Shown here piece after piece: positions 33,231 to 41,294 of a stretch of DNA of 46,046 nucleotides (positions within the stretch are counted from its first letter, which is position 1; every line of letters begins with the position of its first letter). The notes under the pieces are model-generated. The model was not told the origin of the DNA and did no database searches. It worked only from the letters and a program-made list of their open reading frames with translations. The translations under genes were made by a program, and so were the position numbers. Location: the NCBI GenBank assembly GCA_934097085.1, contig CAKONK010000011.1:1-46046 (forward strand). The letters run 5' to 3'. Source of the DNA: an uncultured Bacilli bacterium. GTDB taxonomy: Bacteria; Bacillota_I; Bacilli_A; RF39; UBA660.

Positions 33231-33263
33231 ATTATATATTTTTTATCTTAAATAAATCTTAAA
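33231..33263 (-). promoter_or_regulatory. CiaR-type box and -10 of the two-component operon
   Basis: On the minus strand TTTAAG-ATTTA-TTTAAG (33263 to 33247), ten bases, then TATAAT (33236-33231). Confidence 0.8.
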
Positions 33264-33296
33264 TATATAGTTATTATATCATGAAAAAACCATTTT

Positions 33297-34388
33297 TTAT
33301 TTAAAATGGTCTAAAATAAATTTTACTAAATCACTAGCACTATTTTCATTTATAATTTTTTTTTGATTTTGAATCATTTCTTTACAAATATTCTCATTAT
33401 TCATTAAGTATTTTAAATTTTTAATAATTTCTTTATCATTATTACATTTGATACTCATTTTGTTATTTTCAAAAAATAAAGTATTGTATGTTTCTATACC
33501 TGGTATGGGATATATATGTAAAAGTGGTTTATGAATTGAGGCAATTTCAGTTGAGGAAAGACCTCCAGGTTTAGATAAAACATAGTCTGATGAATATATA
33601 AAATCATTAATGTTTTTAGTAAAACCTATAACAATAAGATTATCATTTTTATATTCATTTAATTTTTCAAATAACTGTTTATTAGTTCCACATATTACTA
33701 TAATTTTAATATTTTCTCTTAATAAAGGATTAATTATATTATCAATTTCTCCGAAGCCCATACTTCCAAGCATTACTAATGCAACTTTTTCTTTATTTAA
33801 GATGTTATAATCCTTACGTATTGATTTAGCATTTTTAATAAAATTACTTGATACAGGAATTCCAGTATTTAATAAATTGGTTTCACTAATACCTTTTTGT
33901 ATAAAAGTATTTTCTAAAGTCTTTTGCATTATAAAATATTCTGGTTTTGCCTCTTCCATAAAAGGACAAGGTTCATAATCAGTGGCCACGAATAAAAAAG
34001 GAATGTGTTTGTATTTTTTATCATTATTTATGGCAGTAAGTGTAAGTGAGGGAAATAAATGTGTTGTTATTACAAGCGTGTAATTATTTTTTTGAATATA
34101 TCCATAAAGTTTTTTCTTAAACATTTTATTAAATAAGTATACAGGACTTTGAAGTTTACTTTTGCTAACAAATTCTCCAGCTTTATAAACATTTTTAAAT
34201 ATTTTTCCATTATTACCTAAAGTTTTTAAATAAATGTCCGAAGACATTTTCTTAGCATTTTTCCCAAAAATATCAAAAAAATCTATAAAATTACATTCTA
34301 TATTATTTAATAATAGTTCCTCTTTTATGTAGTTTGCACAAGAATTATGGCCACCACCTGTAGAACAAGATAATATTAGTACTTTCAC
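33297..34388 (-). CDS. UgtP/MGDG-synthase-type glycosyltransferase
   Basis: A 363-residue GT28-family enzyme that probably adds sugar to diacylglycerol to make glycolipid and lipoteichoic-acid anchors. It starts with the Gly-rich loop LSCSTGGGHNS (residues 7-17) used by UgtP and MGDG synthases, has the N-domain VITTHLFPSL, and the C-domain donor loop KPGGLSSTEIAS. GTG start at 34386-34388, abutting the stop of the acyltransferase gene upstream (TAA then GTG), so the two form a lipid operon. No signal peptide; membrane-associated by family. Confidence 0.85.
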   Translation of the reverse strand: MKVLILSCSTGGGHNSCANYIKEELLLNNIECNFIDFFDIFGKNAKKMSSDIYLKTLGNNGKIFKNVYKAGEFVSKSKLQSPVYLFNKMFKKKLYGYIQKNNYTLVITTHLFPSLTLTAINNDKKYKHIPFLFVATDYEPCPFMEEAKPEYFIMQKTLENTFIQKGISETNLLNTGIPVSSNFIKNAKSIRKDYNILNKEKVALVMLGSMGFGEIDNIINPLLRENIKIIVICGTNKQLFEKLNEYKNDNLIVIGFTKNINDFIYSSDYVLSKPGGLSSTEIASIHKPLLHIYPIPGIETYNTLFFENNKMSIKCNNDKEIIKNLKYLMNNENICKEMIQNQKKIINENSASDLVKFILDHFK

Positions 34389-35123
34389 TTAATTTCCTCC
34401 TTTGCCAATTGCATCATATGTTTTATTTTTTAAATCTTCTATTCTTTCTTTATATTCTAATGCTTCATCTGGGTATATAGCAGGAAGTATAATTGCGTGT
34501 ATACATTTTTTTCTCTTATATAATTTTTGAATACCCTCGGGATTTACAAAAACAAAACGAATAGGCTCAATAGGTTTATTTGCCTCAACAGCTATTTTAA
34601 ATGCACCATATTTAAAATCACGAATGTTTTCATAATATGGCCATAAAGAGCCTTCAGGGTACATATGTAATACATTATTTTTTTCTAATGCTTCATTAAT
34701 TTGTTTATAAAATTTATCTTTATGTTTTCTTTCTTTAGGAATTGGAATAGCACATAATAATTTTATTAAATGTCTAATAAATGGAATTTTGAAATTTTCT
34801 TGAATTGTTGGGTAGTAAACTCTATTTGGATAGTTTATAAGTCCAATAAATGTGCAATCTAAATAATGAATATGGTTTGATACAGATACAAAGCCAGAAT
34901 CTTTTATTTTATTTTCATTACCCTCGATTTCAAATCCTAAAAATATTTTATTAAAAAAGTATAATATTATTGCAATTGGTATTAAAATAATTGTACTAAA
35001 AAAATTGAATATAATATTTTTAGATATATATTCATAATTATCATCAATCTTAAATGGCATTAAACTCCAAGATTTACACACATGTTCATCACCTTTTAGG
35101 GCTTCATAGTTTATATTTTTCAT
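34389..35123 (-). CDS. PlsC-like 1-acyl-glycerol-phosphate acyltransferase
   Basis: A 244-residue membrane acyltransferase for phospholipid synthesis: helix at about 38-58, HX4D motif SNHIHYLD, and MYPEGSLWP as the FPEG motif, both complete. It precedes and touches the UgtP-like gene, consistent with glycerolipid assembly. The promoter region (35124-35295) is shared with the divergent unknown gene and shows no CiaR-type box. Confidence 0.85.
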   Translation of the reverse strand: MKNINYEALKGDEHVCKSWSLMPFKIDDNYEYISKNIIFNFFSTIILIPIAIILYFFNKIFLGFEIEGNENKIKDSGFVSVSNHIHYLDCTFIGLINYPNRVYYPTIQENFKIPFIRHLIKLLCAIPIPKERKHKDKFYKQINEALEKNNVLHMYPEGSLWPYYENIRDFKYGAFKIAVEANKPIEPIRFVFVNPEGIQKLYKRKKCIHAIILPAIYPDEALEYKERIEDLKNKTYDAIGKGGN

Positions 35124-35295
35124 TTATTCACCAACTTATAAAAATTATATCAAAAAAGATATTATTTATGAAGTATTTTGAGTTTTATAAGTTTAAAATT
35201 TTAAAAAACATTTACATTTTAATATGTAAAATAATAAATTTACTAAGTATTAAATTTATTATTAATGGTATACTTAAAGTAAGGAAGTGGTTTAT

Positions 35296-35889
35296 ATGAA
35301 AGTAGAGGATGCTTTAATTGAGTTAGAAAAATATGCGAAAGATTTTGAAAACATTGAAGACCCTAAAAAGATAAGTAAAGATGAATTTTTACATAAGTAT
35401 ATTAAGGTCTATCAATACTTTAGTTATATTATTCAAAAGGCTGAAAAAGGTAGCTGGTGTTGGTTAGAATCTTTTGGAGTAGTAACTGATATTGCCTATA
35501 ATAATCCCAAATTAAGATCATGGATAGATGATATGATAATAAAATTTACGGGAATTTCTCTTGCGGACCTGGATGAAGATGTTACAGAAGAAAAAGATCA
35601 AAAGGATGTTCCCAAAGAAAAAAAACAAAAATATGATACAGAAGCAATAAAAAGTCAAATATATTTTTATAGTAATAAATTAAAAAATATGCGTAGTATT
35701 GACCCAAATGAAATAGAAAGTATTGAAAGACAATTAAGTCAGTATAGAACACTAATTGATTCAATTGAAAGTGAATTTGAACCAAATGAATATGAACAGT
35801 TAATGTACACAATAAATAGTAGTTTAAGTTATATAAATGACGTTTTGGTAACTATAAATTCCACGAATGATATGATTTCTAGAATATAA
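35296..35889 (+). CDS. Unknown 197-residue acidic coiled-coil protein
   Basis: A soluble acidic protein. Residues about 1-90 are helical with WCWLESFGVV; a charged Glu/Lys/Asp linker (about 93-112) leads to a coiled-coil C-terminal part. No recognised family. ATG 35296, eight bases after AAGGAAG, is chosen over GTG 35287, which abuts the ribosome site. It is a single-gene unit, with a terminator following. Confidence 0.75.
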   Translation: MKVEDALIELEKYAKDFENIEDPKKISKDEFLHKYIKVYQYFSYIIQKAEKGSWCWLESFGVVTDIAYNNPKLRSWIDDMIIKFTGISLADLDEDVTEEKDQKDVPKEKKQKYDTEAIKSQIYFYSNKLKNMRSIDPNEIESIERQLSQYRTLIDSIESEFEPNEYEQLMYTINSSLSYINDVLVTINSTNDMISRI

Positions 35890-36219
35890 ATAAGTTTTAT
35901 AAAACACAATCTAAAATTGGGTGTGTTTTTAATATATTTGATTATTGAACTAATAAGAACTATCGGTTCGCCCTGCGAAATATTGTTAGTTTCTATATTT
36001 AAATAATAATTGTTATAGTAAAATTCTACGAAGAAAATATCTTCATAAGAATATATTTTTAATTTTTTATCTTTGATTATGGAAATAGCTGCATTTTCAT
36101 TACTAAAATAATAATCTCTTATTGGTCTATTTTTATCAGAAAATGCTACTTTGATATTTCTTGTATCATTGTAATAATTAAGAATATATGAATTTAAATT
36201 TTTATAATCTTTTTTTCAC
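35829..36219 (-). pseudogene. Frameshifted or startless minus-strand frame
   Basis: Between 36215 and 35829 the minus strand stays open for about 125 codons (DYKNLNSYIL..., SDKNRPIRDYYFSNENAA) but has no ATG. A GTG at 36217-36219 is followed by seven A; in that frame it stops after five codons, while one A less would join it to the long frame. TATAAT lies just upstream. The 3' end runs through the terminator and 60 bases antisense to the 35296 gene, which suggests a second lesion or a chance frame. This frame is the main content of 35931-36246. Confidence 0.3.
35901..35930 (+). terminator. Imperfect terminator after the 35296 gene
   Basis: AAAACACA (35901-35908) pairs with TGTGTTTT (35922-35929) around a partly paired AAT/ATT centre; T run to 35930. 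Confidence 0.6.
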
Positions 36220-36246
36220 CTCACTATTATAGTTGCAAAAAATTTA

Positions 36247-36419
36247 AAAAAGTTCCAAAAATATATAAACTTTAATATTACTTTAACAAATTTATTTGGA
36301 AATGTCTTTATTTTATTGCCTTTGAAATATATAATGTAGAATTTTGTCATATGATTTATTTACTAAAAATGTCTTAAATACTTGTTTTGGAATTAATAGT
36401 AGGATAAATTTTAGAAATA
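36247..36419 (+). repeat. Direct repeat copy 1 (leader of the KilA-N gene)
   Basis: About 173 bp starting AAAAAGTTCC and ending TTAGAAAT. Nearly the same sequence recurs at 36818-36990, with only scattered substitutions and a shifted A run. Each copy ends just before a start codon, so each carries the promoter/leader of the gene that follows. Confidence 0.9.
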
Positions 36420-36430
36420 AGAGAGGTAAA

Positions 36431-36811
36431 ATGATAGAATTAACAGTTTTAGATCAAAAGATTTTTTATTTTAAAATAGAGAATGAAGATTATATTTCAA
36501 TTACAGATATGCTTAAGTCTAAAGATGGTGATTTTTTTGTATCTGATTGGTTAAGAAATAGAAATACTATTGAATTTTTAGGTATTTGGGAAGAAATTCA
36601 TAATCCCAATTTTAATTATGGCGAATTCGCCATAATTAAAAGCCATGCAGGATTAAATAGTTATAAAATTAGTGTTAAAGAGTGGGTTGAAAAAACAAAT
36701 GCAATTGGAATAATGTCAAAAGCAGGGCGATATGGTGGAACTTATGCACATAAAGATATTGCATTTGAATTCGGTATGTGGATTAGTCCAAAGTTTAAAA
36801 TATGGATATAG
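36431..36811 (+). CDS. KilA-N domain protein, truncated
   Basis: A 126-residue protein that is almost exactly one KilA-N domain (YISITDMLKSK, DFFVSDWLRNR, NSYKISVKEWVE, GRYGGTYAHKDIAFEFGMWISP). Typical bacterial KilA-N proteins continue FK-x-Y/W-L-I-K-E-F-Q and have 250 or more residues; here the frame stops at FKIWI, six bases before repeat copy 2 begins. Recombination at the repeat most likely removed the rest. ATG 36431 with GAGAGG upstream. KilA-N proteins come from phages and mobile elements; the domain may bind DNA. Confidence 0.8.
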   Translation: MIELTVLDQKIFYFKIENEDYISITDMLKSKDGDFFVSDWLRNRNTIEFLGIWEEIHNPNFNYGEFAIIKSHAGLNSYKISVKEWVEKTNAIGIMSKAGRYGGTYAHKDIAFEFGMWISPKFKIWI

Positions 36812-36817
36812 GAATTG

Positions 36818-36990
36818 AAAAAGTTCCAAAAAATATATAAACTTTAATATTACTTTAACAAATTTATTCGGAAATGTCTTTATTTTATTGCTTTTAAAAT
36901 ATATAATGTCGAATTTTGTCATGCGATTTATTTACTAAAAATGTCTTAAATACTTGTTTTGAAATTAATAGTAGTATAAACTTAGAAATA
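36818..36990 (+). repeat. Direct repeat copy 2 (leader of the 37011 gene)
   Basis: Second copy of the repeat at 36247-36419, from AAAAAGTTCC to TTAGAAAT. It follows the truncated KilA-N gene and leads into AAAGGAG and the next ATG. Confidence 0.9.
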
Positions 36991-37010
36991 TCTAAAGGAG
37001 AAATAAATAT

Positions 37011-37781
37011 ATGGACAACACAGAAATTAATGGTTATCAAAATGAGATAATGTTTGCAAAAAATTTAAATGGTAAAAAGATTAAACATCTTTATCCAAAT
37101 CTACAAGATTTGGTAATTGAATTATTCGGTTTTGTCAATTTTAATTCAATTATTTATAGTTGGGTTGATTTTTCAAAGAAGAAATATGATATTATAATAA
37201 AACTTGATGAAAATATTAAAAGAATAAGTATAAAGAAGGGAATCAATAATTCTGTTCATACGGAAGGTATATCTTCATTTATACATTTCTTAATTGAAAA
37301 TAAAGTTCCAAAAGATATTATTTATAAATACTTAAGATATCATTATTCAGATGGAACCACAAATGGTAAAGGAAAAGTTAGAATGAGTTCTATGGAATAT
37401 AAAGAAACTCATTTGCAAGACATCGAAGACATAAATAAATGTTTTAGTAATAGAAAGCTTCTTAAAAAATGTATATATAGGTTTATACTTCAAGGGAATA
37501 ATTCGGATGAGGCAATCGATGGCATTATCTATGGGGTAGTTGAAGATTTTTTATTTATTTCAAGCGGAGATGTTTTAAAAATACTTTTAAAACATTCTGA
37601 GGATTATCATAATGGTGTACATTTTAGTGATTTATTTTGCCAAGCAAAAGCAAAAAACTTAAATAATAATCCCAAACATGAAAAAGATAGATATTGTGTT
37701 CAAGTAAAATGGTTTAATTTATTTGATTGTATACTAGAAAGTCATTATGATAAAAATATTGAAAAACAAAATATAAAATAA
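37011..37781 (+). CDS. Unknown 256-residue protein, candidate PD-(D/E)xK-type nuclease
   Basis: No family recognised with confidence. The N-terminal third has a pattern compatible with a PD-(D/E)xK nuclease: an early Glu in YQNEIMFAKNL, then KKYDIIIKLD (Asp) and, after a short turn, RISIKKG (xxK). The middle part is Lys-rich with a possible DNA-binding surface (YSDGTTNGKGKVRMSS). Soluble. ATG with AAAGGAG. It shares a duplicated leader with the truncated KilA-N gene and is followed at once by a tRNA-Gly-like remnant, so it belongs to an acquired islet. A restriction or defence role is a guess. Confidence 0.7.
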   Translation: MDNTEINGYQNEIMFAKNLNGKKIKHLYPNLQDLVIELFGFVNFNSIIYSWVDFSKKKYDIIIKLDENIKRISIKKGINNSVHTEGISSFIHFLIENKVPKDIIYKYLRYHYSDGTTNGKGKVRMSSMEYKETHLQDIEDINKCFSNRKLLKKCIYRFILQGNNSDEAIDGIIYGVVEDFLFISSGDVLKILLKHSEDYHNGVHFSDLFCQAKAKNLNNNPKHEKDRYCVQVKWFNLFDCILESHYDKNIEKQNIK

Positions 37782-37785
37782 AGTA

Positions 37786-37866
37786 GATGCAGATTTAATA
37801 TTTAAGATATTTATGTATTATAAAAAAACAAGATTTCTTTGATATTTTCAAGCTAATGATGGGAGT
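37786..37866 (+). repeat. Partial inverted copy of tRNA-Gly
   Basis: GATGCAGATTTA (37786-37797) and CAAGCTAATGATGGGAGT (37849-37866) match exactly the 5' end and the anticodon-to-T-arm part of the tRNA-Gly on the opposite strand (37981-37992 and 37938-37955). The 51 bases between them do not match the tRNA. It cannot be a functional tRNA; it looks like a remnant of tRNA-targeted insertion or an inversion. Confidence 0.75.
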
Positions 37867-37874
37867 GTTCCAAT

Positions 37875-37902
37875 AAAAAAACTATGTCTTTAAAAACATA
37901 GT
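37875..37902 (-). terminator. Terminator of tRNA-Gly (also usable on +)
   Basis: ACTATGT (37881-37887) / ACATAGT (37896-37902) stem; on the minus strand a U run follows (A run 37875-37880), and on the plus strand T run 37905-37910 follows. Confidence 0.75.
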
Positions 37903-37915
37903 ACTTTTTTAAAAT

Positions 37916-37989
37916 TGGAGCAGATTAGGAGAATCGAACTCCCATCATTAGCTTGGAAGGCTAAGGTTCTACCATTAAACTAAATCTGC
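37916..37989 (-). tRNA. tRNA-Gly (anticodon TCC)
   Basis: Minus-strand cloverleaf of 74 nt including encoded CCA (37916-37918): acceptor GCAGATT / AATCTGC with U discriminator, D-arm AGTTTAATGGTAGAACC, anticodon loop CTTCCAA (anticodon TCC), T-arm GGGAG-TTCGATT-CTCCT. Decodes GGA/GGN. Promoter upstream at 38043-38070 and terminator downstream. Confidence 0.96.
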
Positions 37990-38042
37990 ATCAACCGACT
38001 ATTTCATAAATATTTTTCTTTATCAATCGCCTGACAAGAAAT

Positions 38043-38070
38043 ATTATATCATATTTTTGTAGTATTGCAA
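38043..38070 (-). promoter_or_regulatory. Promoter of tRNA-Gly
   Basis: On the minus strand TTGCAA (38065-38070), 16-base spacer, TATAAT (38043-38048), about 50 bases before the tRNA 5' end. Confidence 0.5.
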
Positions 38071-38133
38071 GTAAATATTGTTAAAAATTTTCAAATGTGA
38101 TAATATTATTCTTATAGGAAAGTAGTTGGTTAT

Positions 38134-39012
38134 ATGCAAAAAAGAAAATTATTTATAGATAGAAAAGATGGTAAAAGAGTAGAAAATGTAAGTGGACTAT
38201 CACAAATAAGTATTGACCTTAAGCCAAGAAGATGTGATAGTGATGTATATATTAACCAAAAAGTTGATGTTACTAATTTAGTGGAATATATAAATAAAAG
38301 AAAATCCGATGGAATTGAACTTTCATATTTTCATGCATTTGTAACAGCATTAGGAAAAGTTATATATAATAGAGAAAAATTAAATTATTTTGTTGCTAAT
38401 AGACATATATATAAGCATAACGATTTAACAATTTCCTTTGTTGCAAAATTAGAATTTACAGATAAAAGCGAAGAAATAATGGTCATTTTACCAATTAAAG
38501 AAAATGACAATATTATTTCTTTGTCAAACAAAATTAGGGAGAAAGTAAGTGTTATTCGGCATGGTAATGAAGAAAAAGCTGGTGCAAATAAAGCTATAGA
38601 TATACTTGGAGATTTACCAAATATTTTAAGAGTCCCAATAGTTGGAATATTTAAGTGGTGTGATAGACATGGAGTGCTTCCTTCATCACTTACAAAAGAC
38701 AATATTTACTATAGCAGTATGATTGTATCAAATCTTGGTTCAATTAAATGTGGGGCAATATATCATAATATTAATGATTTTGGTACATGTTCTACACTTG
38801 CCACCATGGGAGAAATTAAGGATGAAGTAGTTGTAATTAATGGGAAAGAAGAGATTCGTAAAATAGTTGAATTTGGTGTTAATATAGATGAAAGAATTGC
38901 CGATGGGTATTATTTTGCAAAATCAATTAAATTACTAGAATATTTTTTAAATAACCCTAAACTGTTGGAGGATAATATAAATGAAAAAATCGAAAATGTT
39001 GAAATTAGATAA
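38134..39012 (+). CDS. E2/CAT-superfamily acyltransferase-like protein
   Basis: A 292-residue stand-alone catalytic-domain relative of 2-oxoacid dehydrogenase E2 acyltransferases and CAT. The N-terminal half has SYFHAFVTALGKVI and the C-terminal end NIDERIADGYYFAKSIKLLEYFLNNP, which aligns with the E2 motif DHRxxDG. The catalytic His of that motif is Glu here (DERIADG), so normal acyl transfer chemistry is doubtful. No lipoyl domain. It overlaps the acyl-CoA synthetase gene by 32 bases; the four genes to 42108 form an operon probably activating and using fatty acids. Confidence 0.75.
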   Translation: MQKRKLFIDRKDGKRVENVSGLSQISIDLKPRRCDSDVYINQKVDVTNLVEYINKRKSDGIELSYFHAFVTALGKVIYNREKLNYFVANRHIYKHNDLTISFVAKLEFTDKSEEIMVILPIKENDNIISLSNKIREKVSVIRHGNEEKAGANKAIDILGDLPNILRVPIVGIFKWCDRHGVLPSSLTKDNIYYSSMIVSNLGSIKCGAIYHNINDFGTCSTLATMGEIKDEVVVINGKEEIRKIVEFGVNIDERIADGYYFAKSIKLLEYFLNNPKLLEDNINEKIENVEIR

Positions 39013-40708
39013 AAAATTAAGACCTTGGCTTAAATATTATGGAGATGTTCCTGCGAATATGGAATATCCAAACTTCTCTATGGTAGATTTAATTATAGAG
39101 GCATCAGAAAAATATCCTAATAATATGGCGTATTCATACTATGGTAGCAAGGTTTCATATAAAGAATTTGTCGTTAGAATTAAAAGATGTGCAAAAGCCT
39201 TAAAAAACTATGGTGTAAAAGAGGGCGACAATGTTACTATTTGTATGCCAAATACTCCGGAGGGTATAACAATGGTTTATGCTGTTAATATGATTGGCGC
39301 AATTTGCAATATGGTTCATCCACTTTCAAGTGAAAAAGAACTTGAATTTTACATAAATTCAGCAAATAGTAAATATATATTGGTTATAGATGTAGTTTTT
39401 GAGAAAATACTTAAGTTAAAAGATAAAACTAATTTAAAAAGAATTATTATTGCAAGAGCATCTGAAGATATGAGTTTACCTCTTGCGGGAATATATTGGG
39501 TATTAAATGGAAGAAAATATAAGATTCCTAAAGATGATAAAGTTATTGTTATGTGGGAAGACTTTATAAATGGTTCAAAAAATTATCAAGGAGATTATTA
39601 TATTACAAGAAAAGCTTATGATCCAGCGGTTATTCTTTATAGTGGTGGTACAACTGGTAGTCCTAAAGGTATTTTGTTATCAAATTTAAATTTTAATGCA
39701 CTTGCAATTGATTGTACAGCTGTAATTAGACAAGCACAGCCAGGTGCAACAATATTATCAGTGCTTCCAATATTTCACGGTTTTGGTTTAGGAGTATGTA
39801 TTCATACACCACTTTCAAAAGGTATGGGAGTTATTTTGGTTCCATCATTCAGTGCTAAAAAGTTTGGCGATATAATCCGTAAAAATCAACCAAATTTTAT
39901 AGTGGGAGTTCCAACTCTTTATGAAGCATTAATTGAAAGCAATGTTGGACCTAATGAACTTAGGTGTGTAAAATCTGTTATATGCGGAGGCGACGCTCTT
40001 AATAGTACGCTTCGTGACAAGGTAAATGACTTTTTATACGAACATGGTTCAGATGCAAAAATTAGAGTAGGTTATGGACTTACCGAAGGAACGGGGGCTT
40101 GTTGTCTTTCCCCAGAAAATATATTTAATGATGGAATAGTGGGTATGCCACTTCCAGATATGTATTTTAAAATAGTGATCCCAGATACACATGAAACTGC
40201 TCCAGTTAATGAGGATGGTGAAATCTGTATTTCAGGTCCACTTGTAATGATGGGTTATTTAAATGATGATGCTGAAACTATGCAAGCATTAAGATATCAT
40301 GAAGATGGAAGATTATGGCTTCATACTGGTGATGTAGGTTATCTTGGCGAAGATGGACTAATTTATTTTTCTCAAAGAATTAAAAGAATTATTGTATCAA
40401 GTGGTTATAATGTTTATCCAACTTATCTTGAGTCTATTATCAATACTCATGAAGCAGTGTTAACTTCAACTGTTATTGGTATACCGCATCCATATAAGGG
40501 ACAAGTTGCAAAAGCTTTTGTTGTTTTAAAAGATGGTTATAAAGATAAAGGAAAGATAGAAAAAGAAATAAGAGAAATAATGCAAAAAAATGTTGCTAAA
40601 TATTCACTTCCATATGAGTATGAATTTAGGGATAAACTTCCTAAAACACTTGTAGGAAAAGTTGCATTTAAGGAACTTGAAAATGAAGAAAGAAAAAAAA
40701 GACAATAA
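38981..40708 (+). CDS. Acyl-CoA synthetase / AMP-forming ligase
   Basis: A 575-residue adenylate-forming enzyme: P-loop YSGGTTGSPKG (from about residue 219), LPIFHGFGLGV, the YGLTEGTG motif, the LHTGDVGY hinge region and C-terminal KTLVGKV lysine. These are the motifs of long/medium-chain fatty acyl-CoA ligases. ATG 38981 follows GGAGG inside the upstream gene, and the next gene starts before this one ends. With two PlsC proteins downstream it probably activates exogenous fatty acids for phospholipid synthesis. Confidence 0.92.
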   Translation: MKKSKMLKLDKKLRPWLKYYGDVPANMEYPNFSMVDLIIEASEKYPNNMAYSYYGSKVSYKEFVVRIKRCAKALKNYGVKEGDNVTICMPNTPEGITMVYAVNMIGAICNMVHPLSSEKELEFYINSANSKYILVIDVVFEKILKLKDKTNLKRIIIARASEDMSLPLAGIYWVLNGRKYKIPKDDKVIVMWEDFINGSKNYQGDYYITRKAYDPAVILYSGGTTGSPKGILLSNLNFNALAIDCTAVIRQAQPGATILSVLPIFHGFGLGVCIHTPLSKGMGVILVPSFSAKKFGDIIRKNQPNFIVGVPTLYEALIESNVGPNELRCVKSVICGGDALNSTLRDKVNDFLYEHGSDAKIRVGYGLTEGTGACCLSPENIFNDGIVGMPLPDMYFKIVIPDTHETAPVNEDGEICISGPLVMMGYLNDDAETMQALRYHEDGRLWLHTGDVGYLGEDGLIYFSQRIKRIIVSSGYNVYPTYLESIINTHEAVLTSTVIGIPHPYKGQVAKAFVVLKDGYKDKGKIEKEIREIMQKNVAKYSLPYEYEFRDKLPKTLVGKVAFKELENEERKKRQ

Positions 40709-41294
40709 TATTTTATATTACATAATTAGACCATTTTTAAAAGTCATTTTTGTTCTTATTATGAAGCCGACTGTTGTTCATAAAGATAGACTTCCAAAAG
40801 GTGGTTATTTATATGCGGGAACTCATACAAGCTATTTTGATGCATTTGAACTTGGATATACTACAAAAAAGTGTGTTCATTATTTAGCAAAAATTGAACT
40901 ATTCAAATCAAAATTAGGAAATTTTTTCTTTCGTAGTACGGGAGCTATTCCAGTAGATAGAAAAAATAAAAATCCAGAAGCAAAAAATGAAGCAATTCAA
41001 AAATTAAAAGAGGATAAAGTAGTTTGCATATTTCCTGAGGGAACAATAAACAAAACGAAAGATGATATTATGCCATTTAAATATGGAGCAGTATCAATAG
41101 CTAGAAAATCTGGTAAACCAATAGTTCCATTTGCTATTGTAGGAAAACCTAAGCCATTTAATTATAAAACAAAAATAATTATAGGAAAGCCTTATTATGT
41201 TACAACAGATGATTTTGTAAAAGAAACCGAAAAGTTAGAAAAAAAAGTAATAGATTTAATTAAGGAGGGAAAAAGTTATGAAAGAAAAGCATAA
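40683..41294 (+). CDS. PlsC-like acyltransferase (first of two)
   Basis: A 203-residue acyltransferase with a single N-terminal hydrophobic segment (about 12-32), HX4D motif GTHTSYFD, the GAIPVDR turn, IFPEGT motif and PFKYGAVSIA. All four PlsC blocks are present. ATG 40683, seven bases after AAGGAA, is preferred over the in-frame ATG at 40662. It overlaps both neighbours, so translation is coupled. Confidence 0.9.
   Translation: MKKEKKDNNILYYIIRPFLKVIFVLIMKPTVVHKDRLPKGGYLYAGTHTSYFDAFELGYTTKKCVHYLAKIELFKSKLGNFFFRSTGAIPVDRKNKNPEAKNEAIQKLKEDKVVCIFPEGTINKTKDDIMPFKYGAVSIARKSGKPIVPFAIVGKPKPFNYKTKIIIGKPYYVTTDDFVKETEKLEKKVIDLIKEGKSYERKA

Noticed and set aside
36344..36430. Upstream ATG of the KilA-N gene inside the repeat
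   Set aside because: The equivalent region of repeat copy 2 is non-coding, and ATG 36431 has the ribosome site and begins before the domain.
37786..37866. T-box riboswitch or second functional tRNA
   Set aside because: No T-box sequence or specifier stem, and only two tRNA segments with wrong spacing are present.
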